Positions 28,930 through 39,437 of a DNA stretch of 64,000 nucleotides are shown here, in pieces. This DNA comes from Capillimicrobium parvum (GTDB taxonomy: Bacteria > Actinomycetota > Thermoleophilia > Solirubrobacterales > Solirubrobacteraceae). Location of the stretch: contig NZ_CP087164.1 of the NCBI RefSeq assembly GCF_021172045.1, forward strand, positions 4,154,001-4,218,000. Reading direction: 5' to 3'. The position numbers and the translations under genes are program-made. Below the pieces are notes generated by a model. That model saw only the letters and a list, made by a program, of their open reading frames with translations. It searched no databases and was not told the origin of the DNA. How positions within the stretch are numbered: position 1 is the first letter of the stretch; every line of letters starts with the position of its first letter.

Positions 28930-30153
28930 GTGGGTCTGTCCCCCCGCACCGGGTCGCTCGAGTCGCTCCGCGAGCACAACCTCCTGCGCGTCATCGACGT
29001 CCTGCTCGAGCGGGGTCTGGCGAGCCGCGCGGACATCGCGCGGCACACCGGGCTCTCGCGCACCACCGTCTCCAGCCTGGTCGCCGACCTCATCGACCGC
29101 GGGCTCGTCGCCGAGCGCACCGACGTCGAGCAGCAGCGCGACAGCGGCGGCGCCGGCCGCCCGCCCGTGCTGCTCGCGCTCGACCGCTCGGCCGGCGCGG
29201 CGATCGGCATCGACTTCGGCCACTCCCACGTGCGCGTGGCGGTGGCCGACCTCTCGCACGAGATCCTCGCCGAGTCCACGCGAACGATGGACGTCGACGG
29301 CTCGGCGGCCGAGGGCCTCGGCGCGGCCGCCGGCCTGGTCGACCAGCTCCTGGCCGAGGCCGGGGTGCCCCGCGACCGCGTGATCAATGTGGGCATGGGG
29401 GTCCCCGGGCCCATCAGCCACATCACCGGCAGCGTCGGCAACGGCGCGATCCTGCCCGGCTGGGTCGGCGTCAACCCGGGCGCGGAGATGGAGCGCCGCC
29501 TGGGCCTGCCGGTCTCGGTCGAGAACGACGCGAACCTGGGCGCGTTCGGCGAGGTGCTGTTCGGCGCCGGCCGCGGCGCCCAGGAGATCGTCTACCTGAA
29601 GGTCTCCTCCGGCATCGGCGCAGGGCTGATCGTCGGCGGCCGCATCCACCGCGGTGCGGGCGGTACGGCCGGGGAGATCGGCCACGTCCTCGTCGACGAG
29701 GAGGGCCACGTGTGCCGCTGCGGCAACCGCGGCTGCCTCGAGACCGTGGCCGCCGCGCCCGGGCTGCTCGAGCAGCTCGGCCGCACCCACGGGACCGGCA
29801 TCTCGATCGAGGACGTCGTCCGGCTGGCATCCGCGGGCGATCCCGGATGCCGGCGCGTCATCTCGGACTCCGGCCGGCACATCGGCCGCGCGGTGGCGAT
29901 GCTGTGCAACCTGCTCAACCCGGCGCGGGTGATCGTCGGCGGCGACCTGAGCGCCGCCGGCGACCTGCTGCTCGATCCACTGCGGGCCGCCCTACGGCGC
30001 TACGCGATCCCCTCGGCGGCGGAGGACGCCGAGGTCCTCACCGGCACGCTCGGAGAGCGCGCCGAAGTCCGCGGTGCGGTGGCGCTCGCCATCGGCGAGG
30101 CCGACCGCACCCTCATGCAAGCCACCGGCGGGATGACCGCCACAGGGTCCTGA
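28930..30153 (+). CDS. ROK-family transcriptional repressor
   Basis: 407 aa. Winged helix-turn-helix at about 12-70 (RVIDVLLERGLASRADIARH then TGLSRTTVSSLVADLIDRGL), then the ROK sugar-kinase fold: GIDFGHSHVRVAVAD (phosphate loop), MGVPGPIS, ENDANLGAFGE, and the ROK zinc motif CRCGNRGCLE near 265. Members of this XylR/NagC type repress sugar genes and release DNA when a sugar binds. The downstream gene for the sugar-binding lipoprotein follows 16 bases later, so it most likely regulates its own operon. GTG start with a promoter just upstream. Confidence 0.9.
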   Translation: MGLSPRTGSLESLREHNLLRVIDVLLERGLASRADIARHTGLSRTTVSSLVADLIDRGLVAERTDVEQQRDSGGAGRPPVLLALDRSAGAAIGIDFGHSHVRVAVADLSHEILAESTRTMDVDGSAAEGLGAAAGLVDQLLAEAGVPRDRVINVGMGVPGPISHITGSVGNGAILPGWVGVNPGAEMERRLGLPVSVENDANLGAFGEVLFGAGRGAQEIVYLKVSSGIGAGLIVGGRIHRGAGGTAGEIGHVLVDEEGHVCRCGNRGCLETVAAAPGLLEQLGRTHGTGISIEDVVRLASAGDPGCRRVISDSGRHIGRAVAMLCNLLNPARVIVGGDLSAAGDLLLDPLRAALRRYAIPSAAEDAEVLTGTLGERAEVRGAVALAIGEADRTLMQATGGMTATGS

Positions 30154-30169
30154 GGAGGAGCCCCTGATC

Positions 30170-31315
<1,146 letters not shown>

Positions 31316-31337
31316 GAGAAAGGCGGAACTGCCCGAC

Positions 31338-32093
31338 ATGACCGAAGCCAATCCCGTCCTCGAGCTCCGTGGCATCAGCAAGCGCTTCGGAGCCGTGCAG
31401 GCCCTCTCCGACGTCGACTTCCACGTCGCCGCCGGGGAGGTCGTCGCCCTCGTGGGCGACAACGGGGCCGGAAAATCGACCCTGGTGAAGGTCATGTCGG
31501 GCATCTACGCCCAGGACGAGGGCGAGTACCGCTTCGGCGGCTCGCCCGTCCACATCAACGGTCCCAAGGCGGTGGAGGCGCTCGGCGTCGCCACCGTCTA
31601 CCAGGACCTCGCGCTCGCCGACAACCTCGACGTGGTCGGCAACCTCTTCCTGGGCCACGAGCTGACGAGCCTGGGTGCGCAGCTCGACGAGACGGGGATG
31701 GAGCACCGGGCCAACGAGCTGCTCGGGACCCTGTCGACCACGATCCCGAGCGTGCGCACCGAGGTGGCGTCGCTGTCGGGCGGCCAGCGCCAGCAGGTCG
31801 CCATCGCGCGGTCGCTGCTCGGCGAGCCGAAGGTCGTGCTGCTCGACGAGCCGACCGCGGCCCTCGGCGTACCGCAGACGCGCCAGGTGCTCGACCTGAT
31901 CGGGCGACTGCGCGAACGCGGCCTGGGCGTCGTGGTGATCACCCACAACATGGCCGACGTGTTCGAGGTCGCCGACCGCATCCACGTGCTCTACCTCGGC
32001 CGGACCAACGGCGACTTCCGCGTCGCCGACGTGACCCGCGAGGACGTGGTCGCGGCCATCACCGGACTGTCCAACGGCAGAGAGGCGGCGTAG
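31338..32093 (+). CDS. Sugar ABC transporter ATP-binding protein, single domain
   Basis: 251 aa. Walker A GDNGAGKST near 41-49, Q-loop VYQDLAL, signature LSGGQRQQ near 150, Walker B VVLLDEPTAAL, H-loop ITHNM. XylG/RbsA have two such cassettes (about 500 aa); this one has only the first, as in FrcA-type transporters, so it must act as a homodimer. It sits between the binding protein and the permease, and its stop abuts the permease ATG. Confidence 0.92.
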   Translation: MTEANPVLELRGISKRFGAVQALSDVDFHVAAGEVVALVGDNGAGKSTLVKVMSGIYAQDEGEYRFGGSPVHINGPKAVEALGVATVYQDLALADNLDVVGNLFLGHELTSLGAQLDETGMEHRANELLGTLSTTIPSVRTEVASLSGGQRQQVAIARSLLGEPKVVLLDEPTAALGVPQTRQVLDLIGRLRERGLGVVVITHNMADVFEVADRIHVLYLGRTNGDFRVADVTREDVVAAITGLSNGREAA

Positions 32094-33302
32094 ATGAGCA
32101 CCTCGACCCCCACGGTCGAAGCCGAGGCGATGCCCCGCTCGCCGCGCGAGTTCCTCGCCCGCTTCACGCAGGGCGAGTTCGGCTCGCTGCGGGTGCTGAT
32201 CACCCTCGCGGTCATCTGGATCATCTTCGCGATCGCCAACGACCGGTTCCTGACGGCGATCAACCTGACGAACCTGACGCTGCAGATCGCCGGCATCGGC
32301 CTGATCTCGGTCGGCGTCGTGCTCGTCCTGCTGCTCGGAGAGATCGACCTGTCGGTCGGCATCGTGAGCGGCCTCTGTGCCGCGATCATGGCCGTGCTGA
32401 ACGTCAAGCACGGATGGCCGGCGGTGCCCGCGATCGCCGCGGGACTCGTCGCCGGCATCCTGATCGGCGCGTTCCAGGGATTCGTGCACACGCGCTTCGG
32501 CATACCGTCGTTCGTCGTCACGCTGGCCGGCCTGCTCGGCTGGCAGGGCGTGCTGCTGTGGGTGCTCGGCGACACCGGCACGATCAACCTCACCGCCCCG
32601 CTCATCGTCGATCTGGCCGGCACCTTCTTCTCCGACGTCGTCGGCTGGATCATCGCCGTGGCCCTCATCGTCGCCTACGCGGCGATCGCCCTGAGCGGCC
32701 GGATCGGCCGCGTGCGCGCCGGCCTCGAGGCGCCGCCGGTGGGCGCGATCGTCTTCCGCATCGTGCTGGTCGCGGTCCCCGTGCTGGTCACGGTGTGGAT
32801 CGTCAACCAGGACCGCGGGCTGCCGCTGGCGCTCGTGATCCTCGTCGGCTTCGTCATCGCCTTCGACTACCTGACGCGCCGCACGCGGTTCGGCCGCCAC
32901 ATCTACGCGGTCGGCGGCAACGAGGAGGCGGCGCGGCGGGCCGGCATCAACACGGCGGCCGTGCGCACCGTGGTGTTCTCGCTCGCCTCGCTGATGGCGG
33001 CGTGCGGCGGCATCATGCTCGCCTCGCGCCTGCTGGCCGTCAACCAGTCCTCGGGCGGCAGCGACCTGCTGCTGCTGGCGATCGCCGGCCCGGTGATCGC
33101 CGGCACCTCGCTGTTCGGGGGCCGCGGCACGGTGTGGTCGGCGCTGCTGGGCGCCCTCGTCATCGGGTCGATCTCGAACGGCATGGACCTGCTGGCCCTG
33201 AGCTCGGACGTGAAGTTCATGGTGACCGGCGCGGTGCTGCTGCTCGCGGTGATCGTCGACTCGCTCACGTCCTCTCGCCGGCGGCGCGCGGGCCGGGTGT
33301 AG
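32094..33302 (+). CDS. Sugar ABC transporter permease (XylH-like)
   Basis: 402 aa with about ten hydrophobic segments, beginning after a 36-residue polar start. Family landmarks: LLGEIDLSVGIVSGL near 78-92 (the BPD-type EIDLSVG motif), FVHTRFGIPSFVVTLAGLLG, and NEEAARRAGINTAAVRTVVF near 280. It forms the membrane channel of the transporter with two copies of the ATPase. ATG follows the previous stop without a gap. Last gene of the operon. Confidence 0.92.
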   Translation: MSTSTPTVEAEAMPRSPREFLARFTQGEFGSLRVLITLAVIWIIFAIANDRFLTAINLTNLTLQIAGIGLISVGVVLVLLLGEIDLSVGIVSGLCAAIMAVLNVKHGWPAVPAIAAGLVAGILIGAFQGFVHTRFGIPSFVVTLAGLLGWQGVLLWVLGDTGTINLTAPLIVDLAGTFFSDVVGWIIAVALIVAYAAIALSGRIGRVRAGLEAPPVGAIVFRIVLVAVPVLVTVWIVNQDRGLPLALVILVGFVIAFDYLTRRTRFGRHIYAVGGNEEAARRAGINTAAVRTVVFSLASLMAACGGIMLASRLLAVNQSSGGSDLLLLAIAGPVIAGTSLFGGRGTVWSALLGALVIGSISNGMDLLALSSDVKFMVTGAVLLLAVIVDSLTSSRRRRAGRV

Positions 33303-33393
33303 CGGCCTCCCAGACGTAGGACGGCCGGCGCGGCCTCGTTCCTCTCCTCGGGGCGCTCGCCGGCCCCTTGCCTTGCCGCGGGCGGCCCGCGAG

Positions 33394-33399
33394 TACCGT
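33394..33399 (+). promoter_or_regulatory. -10 element, leaderless start of the PHP gene
   Basis: TACCGT followed by nine bases and the GTG at 33409; fixes the start over an in-frame upstream ATG. Confidence 0.4.
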
Positions 33400-33408
33400 G
33401 GTCGCGGA

Positions 33409-34455
33409 GTGACCACCAGCGAGCTCACCTGCGTCGTGCACGTGCACTCGGTGTACTCCGACGGCACGGGCACGATCTCCGAGATCGCCGCCGCCGCCGC
33501 CCGCGCCGGCGCCGACGCGGTGCTGGTCACCGACCACGACCGGATGGGCGGCCTGGCGCACGCGGGCTGGCACGGCGACGTTCTCGTCGCGGTCGGGGTC
33601 GAGGTCTCCCCCAGCCACGGCAGCCACCTGCTCGCGTTCGGCACGCCGGCCCCCGTGCGCCACAACGGCCGCGCGCTCGCCCAGATCCTCGACGCGGTGC
33701 ACGAGGCCGGCGGCGTCGGCTTCGCCGCGCACCCGTTCTCCCGCGGCGGATGGGTGCTCGGCCGGGCCGGACGCGCCGCGCCCTGGGGGGACCTGCGCGT
33801 CCCCTACGACGGCCTGGAGGTGTGGAGCCTCGTCACCGACACGCTCGAGTACCTGCGCTCGCCGCGTGCGCTGCTGCGCTTCCGGCGGCGCCCGGACGAG
33901 GTGCTGGCCGACCCGCCGGCAGAGAACCTCGCCGCCTGGGACGCGCTGGGCGCCCGGCGGCGCGTGCCGGCGATCGGCGGGCTGGACGCCCACCAGTTCG
34001 GCCTCCGCCGCCGGGGCCGGGTCCTCGTGAGGACGATGGCCTACGAGCGGACCTTCGCGCTGCTGCGCACGCACGTCCTCCTCGACGCGCCGCCCACCGG
34101 GGACGCCGCGGGCGACACGGCCCGGGTGTACGCGGCGATGGCCGCCGGCCGCGCGTTCATCGCGCGCGACTCGCTGGCCGACGCGACCGGCTTTCGCTTC
34201 GCCGGCGCGGGCGGCACGGTGGCGATGGGCGACGAGGCGCCGCTTCCGGCCGGCGGGCTGGAGCTCGTGGCGCAGACCCCGACGGCCTGCGAGCTGCGGC
34301 TGCTGCGCGACGGCGAGGTGATCGCGGCGGACGACGGCGTCGCGGATCTGCGCGCGCACGTGGACCGGCCCGGCGTCTACCGGGTCTCGGCGCACCTCGT
34401 GCGCCACGGACGCCGGCGCACATGGATCCTCGGCAACCCGATCTACCTGCGCTGA
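33409..34455 (+). CDS. PHP-domain metallophosphoesterase-like protein
   Basis: 348 aa. PHP motif I HVHSVYSDG near 10-18, motif II VTDHDRMGG near 40-48, EVSPSHGSHLLAFG with histidines near 65-77, AHPF near 108 and GLDAHQFG near 192: the metal-binding residues of a PHP phosphoesterase are all present. The C-terminal 120 residues form a beta-rich extra domain (AMAAGRAFIARDSLADATGF onward), as in PHP proteins predicted to act on sugar phosphates or nucleotides. The substrate is not identifiable. GTG start chosen by the promoter. Confidence 0.8.
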   Translation: MTTSELTCVVHVHSVYSDGTGTISEIAAAAARAGADAVLVTDHDRMGGLAHAGWHGDVLVAVGVEVSPSHGSHLLAFGTPAPVRHNGRALAQILDAVHEAGGVGFAAHPFSRGGWVLGRAGRAAPWGDLRVPYDGLEVWSLVTDTLEYLRSPRALLRFRRRPDEVLADPPAENLAAWDALGARRRVPAIGGLDAHQFGLRRRGRVLVRTMAYERTFALLRTHVLLDAPPTGDAAGDTARVYAAMAAGRAFIARDSLADATGFRFAGAGGTVAMGDEAPLPAGGLELVAQTPTACELRLLRDGEVIAADDGVADLRAHVDRPGVYRVSAHLVRHGRRRTWILGNPIYLR

Positions 34456-34468
34456 TGCGCGGCGGCGC

Positions 34469-35485
34469 TCAGGCGGCGGGCGGCGCCCACTGCGCCTCGG
34501 CCAGATCGCCCTCGGGCATGCCCTCCGGCGTGGGGACCTGCGGCGTGTCGCGCAGGTACCACTCGGCGTCGAGCGCGGCCTGACAGCCGGACCCGGCCGC
34601 GGTGATCGCCTGGCGGTACGTGTGGTCGACGAGGTCGCCGGCGGCGAACACGCCGGGACGGTTGGTCCGCGTCGAGCGGCCCTGGGTGATCACGTAGCCC
34701 TCGTCGTCGACGTCGATCTGGTCCTCGATGATGTCCGACTGCGGCTCGTGGCCGATCGCGATGAAGGTGCCGACGTTCGGCAGCAGCTCCTCCTCGCCCG
34801 TCTCGGCGTTGCGCAGCCGCGCGGTCGGCAGCTTGTCGCCTTCGACCGGCTCGAAGCCCTCGACGACGAACGGCGTCTTGAAGACGATGTTGTCGATGCT
34901 CCGAGCGCGCTCGAGCATGATCTTCGAGGCGCGGAACTCGTCGCGCCGGTGGACGACGTCGACGCGGTTGGCGAACTTCGACAGGAAGATCGCCTCCTCC
35001 ATCGCCGAGTCGCCGCCGCCGACGATGACCGTGTCGGCGTCCCTGAAGAACGCCGCATCGCAGGTCGCGCAGTAGCTGACGCCGCGGCCGCCGAGCTCCT
35101 CCTCGCCGGGCACGCCCAGCTTCTTGTGCTCGGCGCCCATCGCCAGGACGACGGTGCGCGCGTGATGCAGCTCGTCCTCGTCGACCCACACCTTGTGGAC
35201 GCCGCCGGGCTCGTCGGCGAGCTCGACCTTCGTCGCGAGGTCCGTGATGAAGCGCGTGCCGAAGCGCTCGGCCTGGTCGCGCATCTCCTGCATCAGCGCC
35301 GGGCCCATGATGCCCTCGCGGAACCCCGGGTAGTTCTCGACCTCGGTGGTCTGCTGGAGCAGCCCGCCCCAGGCGAAGCCCTCGATGACGAGCGGCTTGA
35401 GGTTCGCGCGCGCGGTGTACAGCGCGGCCGTGTAGCCGGCCGGACCGCTGCCGATGATGATGACGTTCTCGATGGTCTCAGTCAC
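34469..35485 (-). CDS. trxB: Thioredoxin reductase (NADPH)
   Basis: 338 aa. FAD-binding [16 protein letters not shown] near 11-26, redox-active CATC near 146-149 ([11 protein letters not shown]), NADPH-binding [13 protein letters not shown] near 163, HRRDEFRAS, and the C-terminal FAD motif [10 protein letters not shown]. It reduces thioredoxin with NADPH. No thioredoxin gene is adjacent; the usual C-terminal extension of TrxB-TrxA fusions is absent, but a short 20-residue tail ([16 protein letters not shown]) is extra. GTG start seven bases after TATACA. The gene downstream is convergent. Confidence 0.95.
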   Translation of the reverse strand: MTETIENVIIIGSGPAGYTAALYTARANLKPLVIEGFAWGGLLQQTTEVENYPGFREGIMGPALMQEMRDQAERFGTRFITDLATKVELADEPGGVHKVWVDEDELHHARTVVLAMGAEHKKLGVPGEEELGGRGVSYCATCDAAFFRDADTVIVGGGDSAMEEAIFLSKFANRVDVVHRRDEFRASKIMLERARSIDNIVFKTPFVVEGFEPVEGDKLPTARLRNAETGEEELLPNVGTFIAIGHEPQSDIIEDQIDVDDEGYVITQGRSTRTNRPGVFAAGDLVDHTYRQAITAAGSGCQAALDAEWYLRDTPQVPTPEGMPEGDLAEAQWAPPAA

Positions 35486-35492
35486 TTCACTT

Positions 35493-35498
35493 TGTATA
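35493..35498 (-). promoter_or_regulatory. -10 element, leaderless start of trxB
   Basis: TATACA on the minus strand, seven bases before the GTG at 35485; a second overlapping TACTAT lies just upstream. Confidence 0.5.
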
Positions 35499-35505
35499 GT
35501 AGCAA

Positions 35506-36657
35506 TCACCCGGTGGTCGTCTGCGGCAGCGGCTCCGCCCTCCAGCGGTTGACCGTGCGCCGCAGCTGGAAGTAGGCCACGATGCCCGGCAGGGTGGGCA
35601 GCCAGAACGCGAACGCGCGGTATGTGAGCACCGCGACGACCGCCAGCGAGCTCGGCACGCCGAACGCGATGCACGCGCCGATCATGCCGCCGTCGACGCC
35701 GCCGACGCCGCCGGGCAGCGGCAGCAGGTTGCCGAGCATCCCGACGAAGTACGACATGACGAGCACCGCCAGCGACGGCGAGTCGCCGAACGCGCGGAAC
35801 GACGCCCACAGCACCGCGATGTTGAAGCCCCAGTAGGCGACCGCGCCGGCCAGGGACGGGTCGCGCCCGCGCACGTGCTTGATCGCGTCGCGCACGCCCT
35901 GCGACATCGTCGCCGGCACGGTCGCCAGCTTCTGCGCCAGGCGCGCGAGCCTGCCGCCGTGCCGCGCAAAGCCCTCCAGGCGGCGCTGCAGGTCGGTCGG
36001 CGTCAGCGCGAGGAGCAACGAGATCGCGATCGCCACGGCGGCGAAGATCGCGGGCACGACCGTGATCGCGAACGGCGCCGGCCCGCTGAAGAGGCCGACG
36101 TACAGGCCCACGCCGAAGATGACCATGCAGGCCATGTAGACCGCGTACTGCAGGACGAGGAACGTGATCGTGCGGTCGGCGACCATCTTGCGCGACATGC
36201 CCGACCGCCGCATCGCCCAGGCCTGCAGCGCCAGGCCGCCGGCGCCGGCCGCGGCGAACAGCCGGGTCGCGGCCAGCGCGGCCATCGTCACCTGGTAGGC
36301 CTCCGCCGCCGTCAGCTGGCGCGGGGCGCCGGGCGCGAAGATCCCGTGGAACAGCAGGACGTAGCCGCCGAACGACAGGACCGTGAACACCGCGGCCACG
36401 CCGAGCCACCACGGACTGCCCTGTTCGATGCGGTGCCACGTGTCGTTGAGGCCCTCGATCTGCGGCAGGACGAAGTACAGGAACGCGACGATCGAGAGGA
36501 TGAACAGCACGCCCAGGGCCAGCGCCTTGCCCGAGAACTGGACGCGCGGCATCTCCTCGTCGTTGAGGGCCTCCCGCTCCAGCTCGGCGATGGATTCCGC
36601 CGACCACGGCCGAAGCGCATGCTTGCGAGCCTCCTCCAGGCGGACGTCGTCAGACAT
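35506..36657 (-). CDS. Lysylphosphatidylglycerol synthase TM region/UPF0104-like membrane protein
   Basis: 383 aa, about eight hydrophobic helices after a 45-residue cytoplasmic start. The family hallmark [22 protein letters not shown] lies near 316-337 (in shorter form: PLPGGVGG, then GGM), and [20 protein letters not shown] near 140 matches the N-terminal half. The C-terminal aminoacyltransferase domain of MprF is missing, so it is a stand-alone flippase-like member that may move lipids or lipid-linked sugars. ATG 36657 sits one base after the PAP2 stop, so the two genes form an operon. Confidence 0.8.
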   Translation of the reverse strand: MSDDVRLEEARKHALRPWSAESIAELEREALNDEEMPRVQFSGKALALGVLFILSIVAFLYFVLPQIEGLNDTWHRIEQGSPWWLGVAAVFTVLSFGGYVLLFHGIFAPGAPRQLTAAEAYQVTMAALAATRLFAAAGAGGLALQAWAMRRSGMSRKMVADRTITFLVLQYAVYMACMVIFGVGLYVGLFSGPAPFAITVVPAIFAAVAIAISLLLALTPTDLQRRLEGFARHGGRLARLAQKLATVPATMSQGVRDAIKHVRGRDPSLAGAVAYWGFNIAVLWASFRAFGDSPSLAVLVMSYFVGMLGNLLPLPGGVGGVDGGMIGACIAFGVPSSLAVVAVLTYRAFAFWLPTLPGIVAYFQLRRTVNRWRAEPLPQTTTG

Positions 36658-36658
36658 G

Positions 36659-37588
36659 TCAGCTCCCGGCTGCCCGCATCTCGAGCGCCGCAACCGTACG
36701 GCCGATCGTCCGGAATGCCGGCGTGAGCGGCGCCTCCAGGCGGCGGATCCCGAGGACGAGCGCCAGGCCGGCGATGAGATCGACGACGTAGTGCTCGCCG
36801 AGGTAGACGAGCGCGAAGCCCAGCGTGAGCGCGTACGTCCACGCCACGGCGCCCTCGACCGGCCCGGCGTCGGCCAGCACGAAGGCGGCCATGACGGAGG
36901 TGGCGAAGTGCAGGGACGGCATGGCGGCCAGCGGGTTGCCGGCCAGCAGCCCGTAGAGCGGCTCCCAGCGCTCGCGCCAGAACGCCTCGCCCTGCTCGAC
37001 CATGAGGCGGCGCAGGGCGGGCTCGGCCTCGATGACCCCCTGGCGCGACGCGTACCACGGCGGCGCGGTCGGCAGGACCCAGTAGACGAGCACGCCGAGG
37101 TCGAAGACGGCGTAGACGAGCACGGCGCTGCGCTCGAAGCGCTTGCGCCGGAAGACGAGCAGGTACAGCAGCGCGCTGTGCGGCACGAGGAACCAGATCC
37201 AGTGCGCCCAGACGAGCAGCGCGTCGAGCCGGCGCAGCCCGCCCACGCGCGCGAGCGCCCGCTGGAGGCGGACGCCGGGCAGCTGGCCGAGGCCGAGCGT
37301 GCGGTCGATGACGACGGGGTAGCGGATGCGCACGCGCCGCTCGAGCGCCTCGGGGTCGTCGTTGGGCATCTCGTACAGCGAGAGGTACGCCCACATCTGC
37401 AGCACGCAGACCGCCACGTCGCGCCGGCGCGATCGCGGGACGGCGACGCACAGGGCGAACGGTGCGGCGGCGGCGAGGCCCGCCACCACCGGGGGACGCA
37501 GGCGGACCCTGCGCCTGGCGAGCGGGGCAGCCACCCCGACGGCGACGATGCCCCAGGCGACGCCCTTCATAGCAGTCGACAGGCGCAC
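36659..37588 (-). CDS. PAP2-superfamily membrane phosphatase
   Basis: 309 aa, about six helices. The phosphatase signature is split as usual: the KxxxxxxRP-equivalent is poorly preserved, but MPSLHFATSVMAAF (PSxH) and LGEHYVVDLIAG (SRxxxxxHxxxD-like) are clear near 220-235 and 270-281. These enzymes dephosphorylate lipid phosphates or attach inositol phosphate to lipids on the outer membrane face. TATGCT lies nine bases before GTG 37588; an ATG at 37570 is the alternative start. With the flippase-like gene downstream, a lipid-processing role is likely. Confidence 0.78.
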   Translation of the reverse strand: MRLSTAMKGVAWGIVAVGVAAPLARRRVRLRPPVVAGLAAAAPFALCVAVPRSRRRDVAVCVLQMWAYLSLYEMPNDDPEALERRVRIRYPVVIDRTLGLGQLPGVRLQRALARVGGLRRLDALLVWAHWIWFLVPHSALLYLLVFRRKRFERSAVLVYAVFDLGVLVYWVLPTAPPWYASRQGVIEAEPALRRLMVEQGEAFWRERWEPLYGLLAGNPLAAMPSLHFATSVMAAFVLADAGPVEGAVAWTYALTLGFALVYLGEHYVVDLIAGLALVLGIRRLEAPLTPAFRTIGRTVAALEMRAAGS

Positions 37589-37597
37589 GGCCGGTGC

Positions 37598-37603
37598 AGC
37601 ATA
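37598..37603 (-). promoter_or_regulatory. -10 element for the PAP2-flippase operon
   Basis: TATGCT on the minus strand, nine bases before the GTG at 37588. Confidence 0.4.
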
Positions 37604-37708
37604 AACGGCGGTCCTGACGGCTGCGGGGCGGAACCTTGCGGGTCCGGACGGTTCGGGGGACCCGGCAGCCGGAACGCCGTGTCTCACCGGCTCCCGGGCC
37701 GAGCGCGC

Positions 37709-38443
37709 TCAGCGGGCCGCGCGGGCCGCGGCGGCCTCCTCGACGAGCGCCCCGATGAGCCGGCTGGTCTCATCGGCCTCCGGATGCCACTGGACGCCGA
37801 GCGCGAAGCGCAGGCCGGGCCGCTCGAGCGCCTCGGGCAGGTCGTCGAGCGTCGACCACCCGCTGACGACGAGGCCCTCCCCCACCTCGCCGACGCCCTG
37901 GTGGTGGTGGCTCTTCGTCGCGTGCAGCCGCTCGCCCGCCGCCCGCGCCGCGAGCGAGCCGGGCTCGAGGCGGACGTCGTGGTCGGCCCCGTCGAAGGTG
38001 CCCTTGACGCGCCGGTGGTCCTCGTGGCCGTGGCTGTCGGGGAGGTGCTGGATGAGCGTGCCGCCGGCCGCGACGTTCATCAGCTGCATCCCGCGGCAGA
38101 TGCCGAGATACGGCATGTCGAGCTCGAAGGCCCGCCGGGTCAGCGCGAGCTCGAACGCGTCGCGTTCAGGAACGGTTCCGATCGTGTTCGGGTCGCGCTC
38201 GGCGCCGTAGGCCGCCGGATCGATGTCGGAGCCGCCCGCGAGCATGAGCCCGTCGATGCGGTCGAGCAGCTCGTCGGGATCCTCGACCCACACGGGGTCG
38301 GCCGGCAGCAGGACCGCACCGCCCCCCGCCCGCTGGACGGCGTCGACGTACATGCGCGGCAGCAGGTGGGCCTGGAGGTCCCAGACGCTCCAGGTCGCTC
38401 GCTCGAGCGCGGCGCAGATACCGATCAGTGGGCGCATGGGCAT
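37709..38443 (-). CDS. Class I glutamine amidotransferase, peptidase C26 (PuuD-like)
   Basis: 244 aa. LAGGSDIDPAAYG near 68-80, nucleophile elbow YLGICRGMQLMNVAAGG near 107-123 (Cys 111), and the catalytic histidine-glutamate in GVQWHPEAD near 215. This is the gamma-glutamyl-GABA hydrolase type, which frees glutamate from gamma-glutamyl amines in putrescine breakdown. No other polyamine gene is near. Two in-frame ATGs (38443, 38437) are possible starts. Confidence 0.9.
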   Translation of the reverse strand: MPMRPLIGICAALERATWSVWDLQAHLLPRMYVDAVQRAGGGAVLLPADPVWVEDPDELLDRIDGLMLAGGSDIDPAAYGAERDPNTIGTVPERDAFELALTRRAFELDMPYLGICRGMQLMNVAAGGTLIQHLPDSHGHEDHRRVKGTFDGADHDVRLEPGSLAARAAGERLHATKSHHHQGVGEVGEGLVVSGWSTLDDLPEALERPGLRFALGVQWHPEADETSRLIGALVEEAAAARAAR

Positions 38444-38544
38444 AGAGTGCCGGACCCGCAGGCGTCGTGCCGTCCTCCGCAGGACTCGCGCGCCCGACGT
38501 GACGCCTCGTCAACCTAAGCCTCCACTAACATCCCCGCCGCTTC

Positions 38545-39426
38545 ATGGGCCTCCTTCCTCGCCGATACATCTTCTCGCTGGCCGCCGTAGCCGCCACCGC
38601 CGCCAGCCTTCTCGTGACTCCCGCCGCAATGGCGGACTTCTTCTCGCCGGAGAGCGGCGGGTCCCCCAACGCGAACCGCATCGACACGCTCTACTGGATC
38701 ACCTTCGCGATCGCGATGGTGATCTTCGCCGCGGTCATCGGCACGCTGGGGTACTGCCTGGTCAAGTTCCGAGCGCGCAAGGGCGCGGTCGCCGCGCAGA
38801 TCCACGGCAACACGCGCCTGGAGATCGCCTGGACCGTCGGCGCCGCGCTCATCCTCGTCGTCCTGGCCGTCGTCACCTTCGCCGCGCTGCCCGGCATCCG
38901 CGACCCCGAGAACTCCGATGCCGCGGCCGCCGCCGGCATCGTGCAGCCGGTCGCCGCCCACGGCAACAAGAAGGTGCCGGCCGACGGCAAGGCGCTGAAC
39001 ATCGACGTCAACGGCCAGCAGTACATCTGGCGCTACACGTATCCCGACGGCGACGACAACAACCTGAACAACCCGTTCTCGTACACCGAGATGGTCGTGC
39101 CGGTGGGCGTCACCGTCACGCTGGACATCCGCGCGCAGGACGTCGCGCACTCCTGGTGGATCCCCAAGCTCGGCGGCAAGATGGACGCCGTCCCCGGCTA
39201 CACGAACTACACCTGGTTCAAGGTCATCAAGCCGGGCGTCTACCACGGGCAGTGCGCGGAGCTCTGCGGCCGCAACCACGCGAACATGATCGCGACGGTG
39301 CGGGCCGTCTCGCCAGCCGAGTACAAGCAGTACATCGAGCGTCTGAAGAACGACACCAAGTCCGCGGACGCCGCGGCCGCGGTGTCGCGCAAGAAGCTGG
39401 ACGCCAACCCGCAGGCCAACCCCTGA
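38545..39426 (+). CDS. ctaC: Cytochrome c oxidase subunit II (A1-type cluster)
   Basis: 293 aa. Signal or first helix at 10-30, second helix about 50-75 and third about 95-115, then the CuA domain: HSWWIP near 200 (first histidine) and CAELCGRNHANM near 235-246, giving the two cysteines, histidine and methionine of the dinuclear copper site. QQYIWRYTY is the aromatic electron-entry region. Without a fused cytochrome c it accepts electrons from a separate donor. Followed 11 bases later by subunit I. Confidence 0.95.
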   Translation: MGLLPRRYIFSLAAVAATAASLLVTPAAMADFFSPESGGSPNANRIDTLYWITFAIAMVIFAAVIGTLGYCLVKFRARKGAVAAQIHGNTRLEIAWTVGAALILVVLAVVTFAALPGIRDPENSDAAAAAGIVQPVAAHGNKKVPADGKALNIDVNGQQYIWRYTYPDGDDNNLNNPFSYTEMVVPVGVTVTLDIRAQDVAHSWWIPKLGGKMDAVPGYTNYTWFKVIKPGVYHGQCAELCGRNHANMIATVRAVSPAEYKQYIERLKNDTKSADAAAAVSRKKLDANPQANP

Positions 39427-39437
39427 TCTGAGATCCA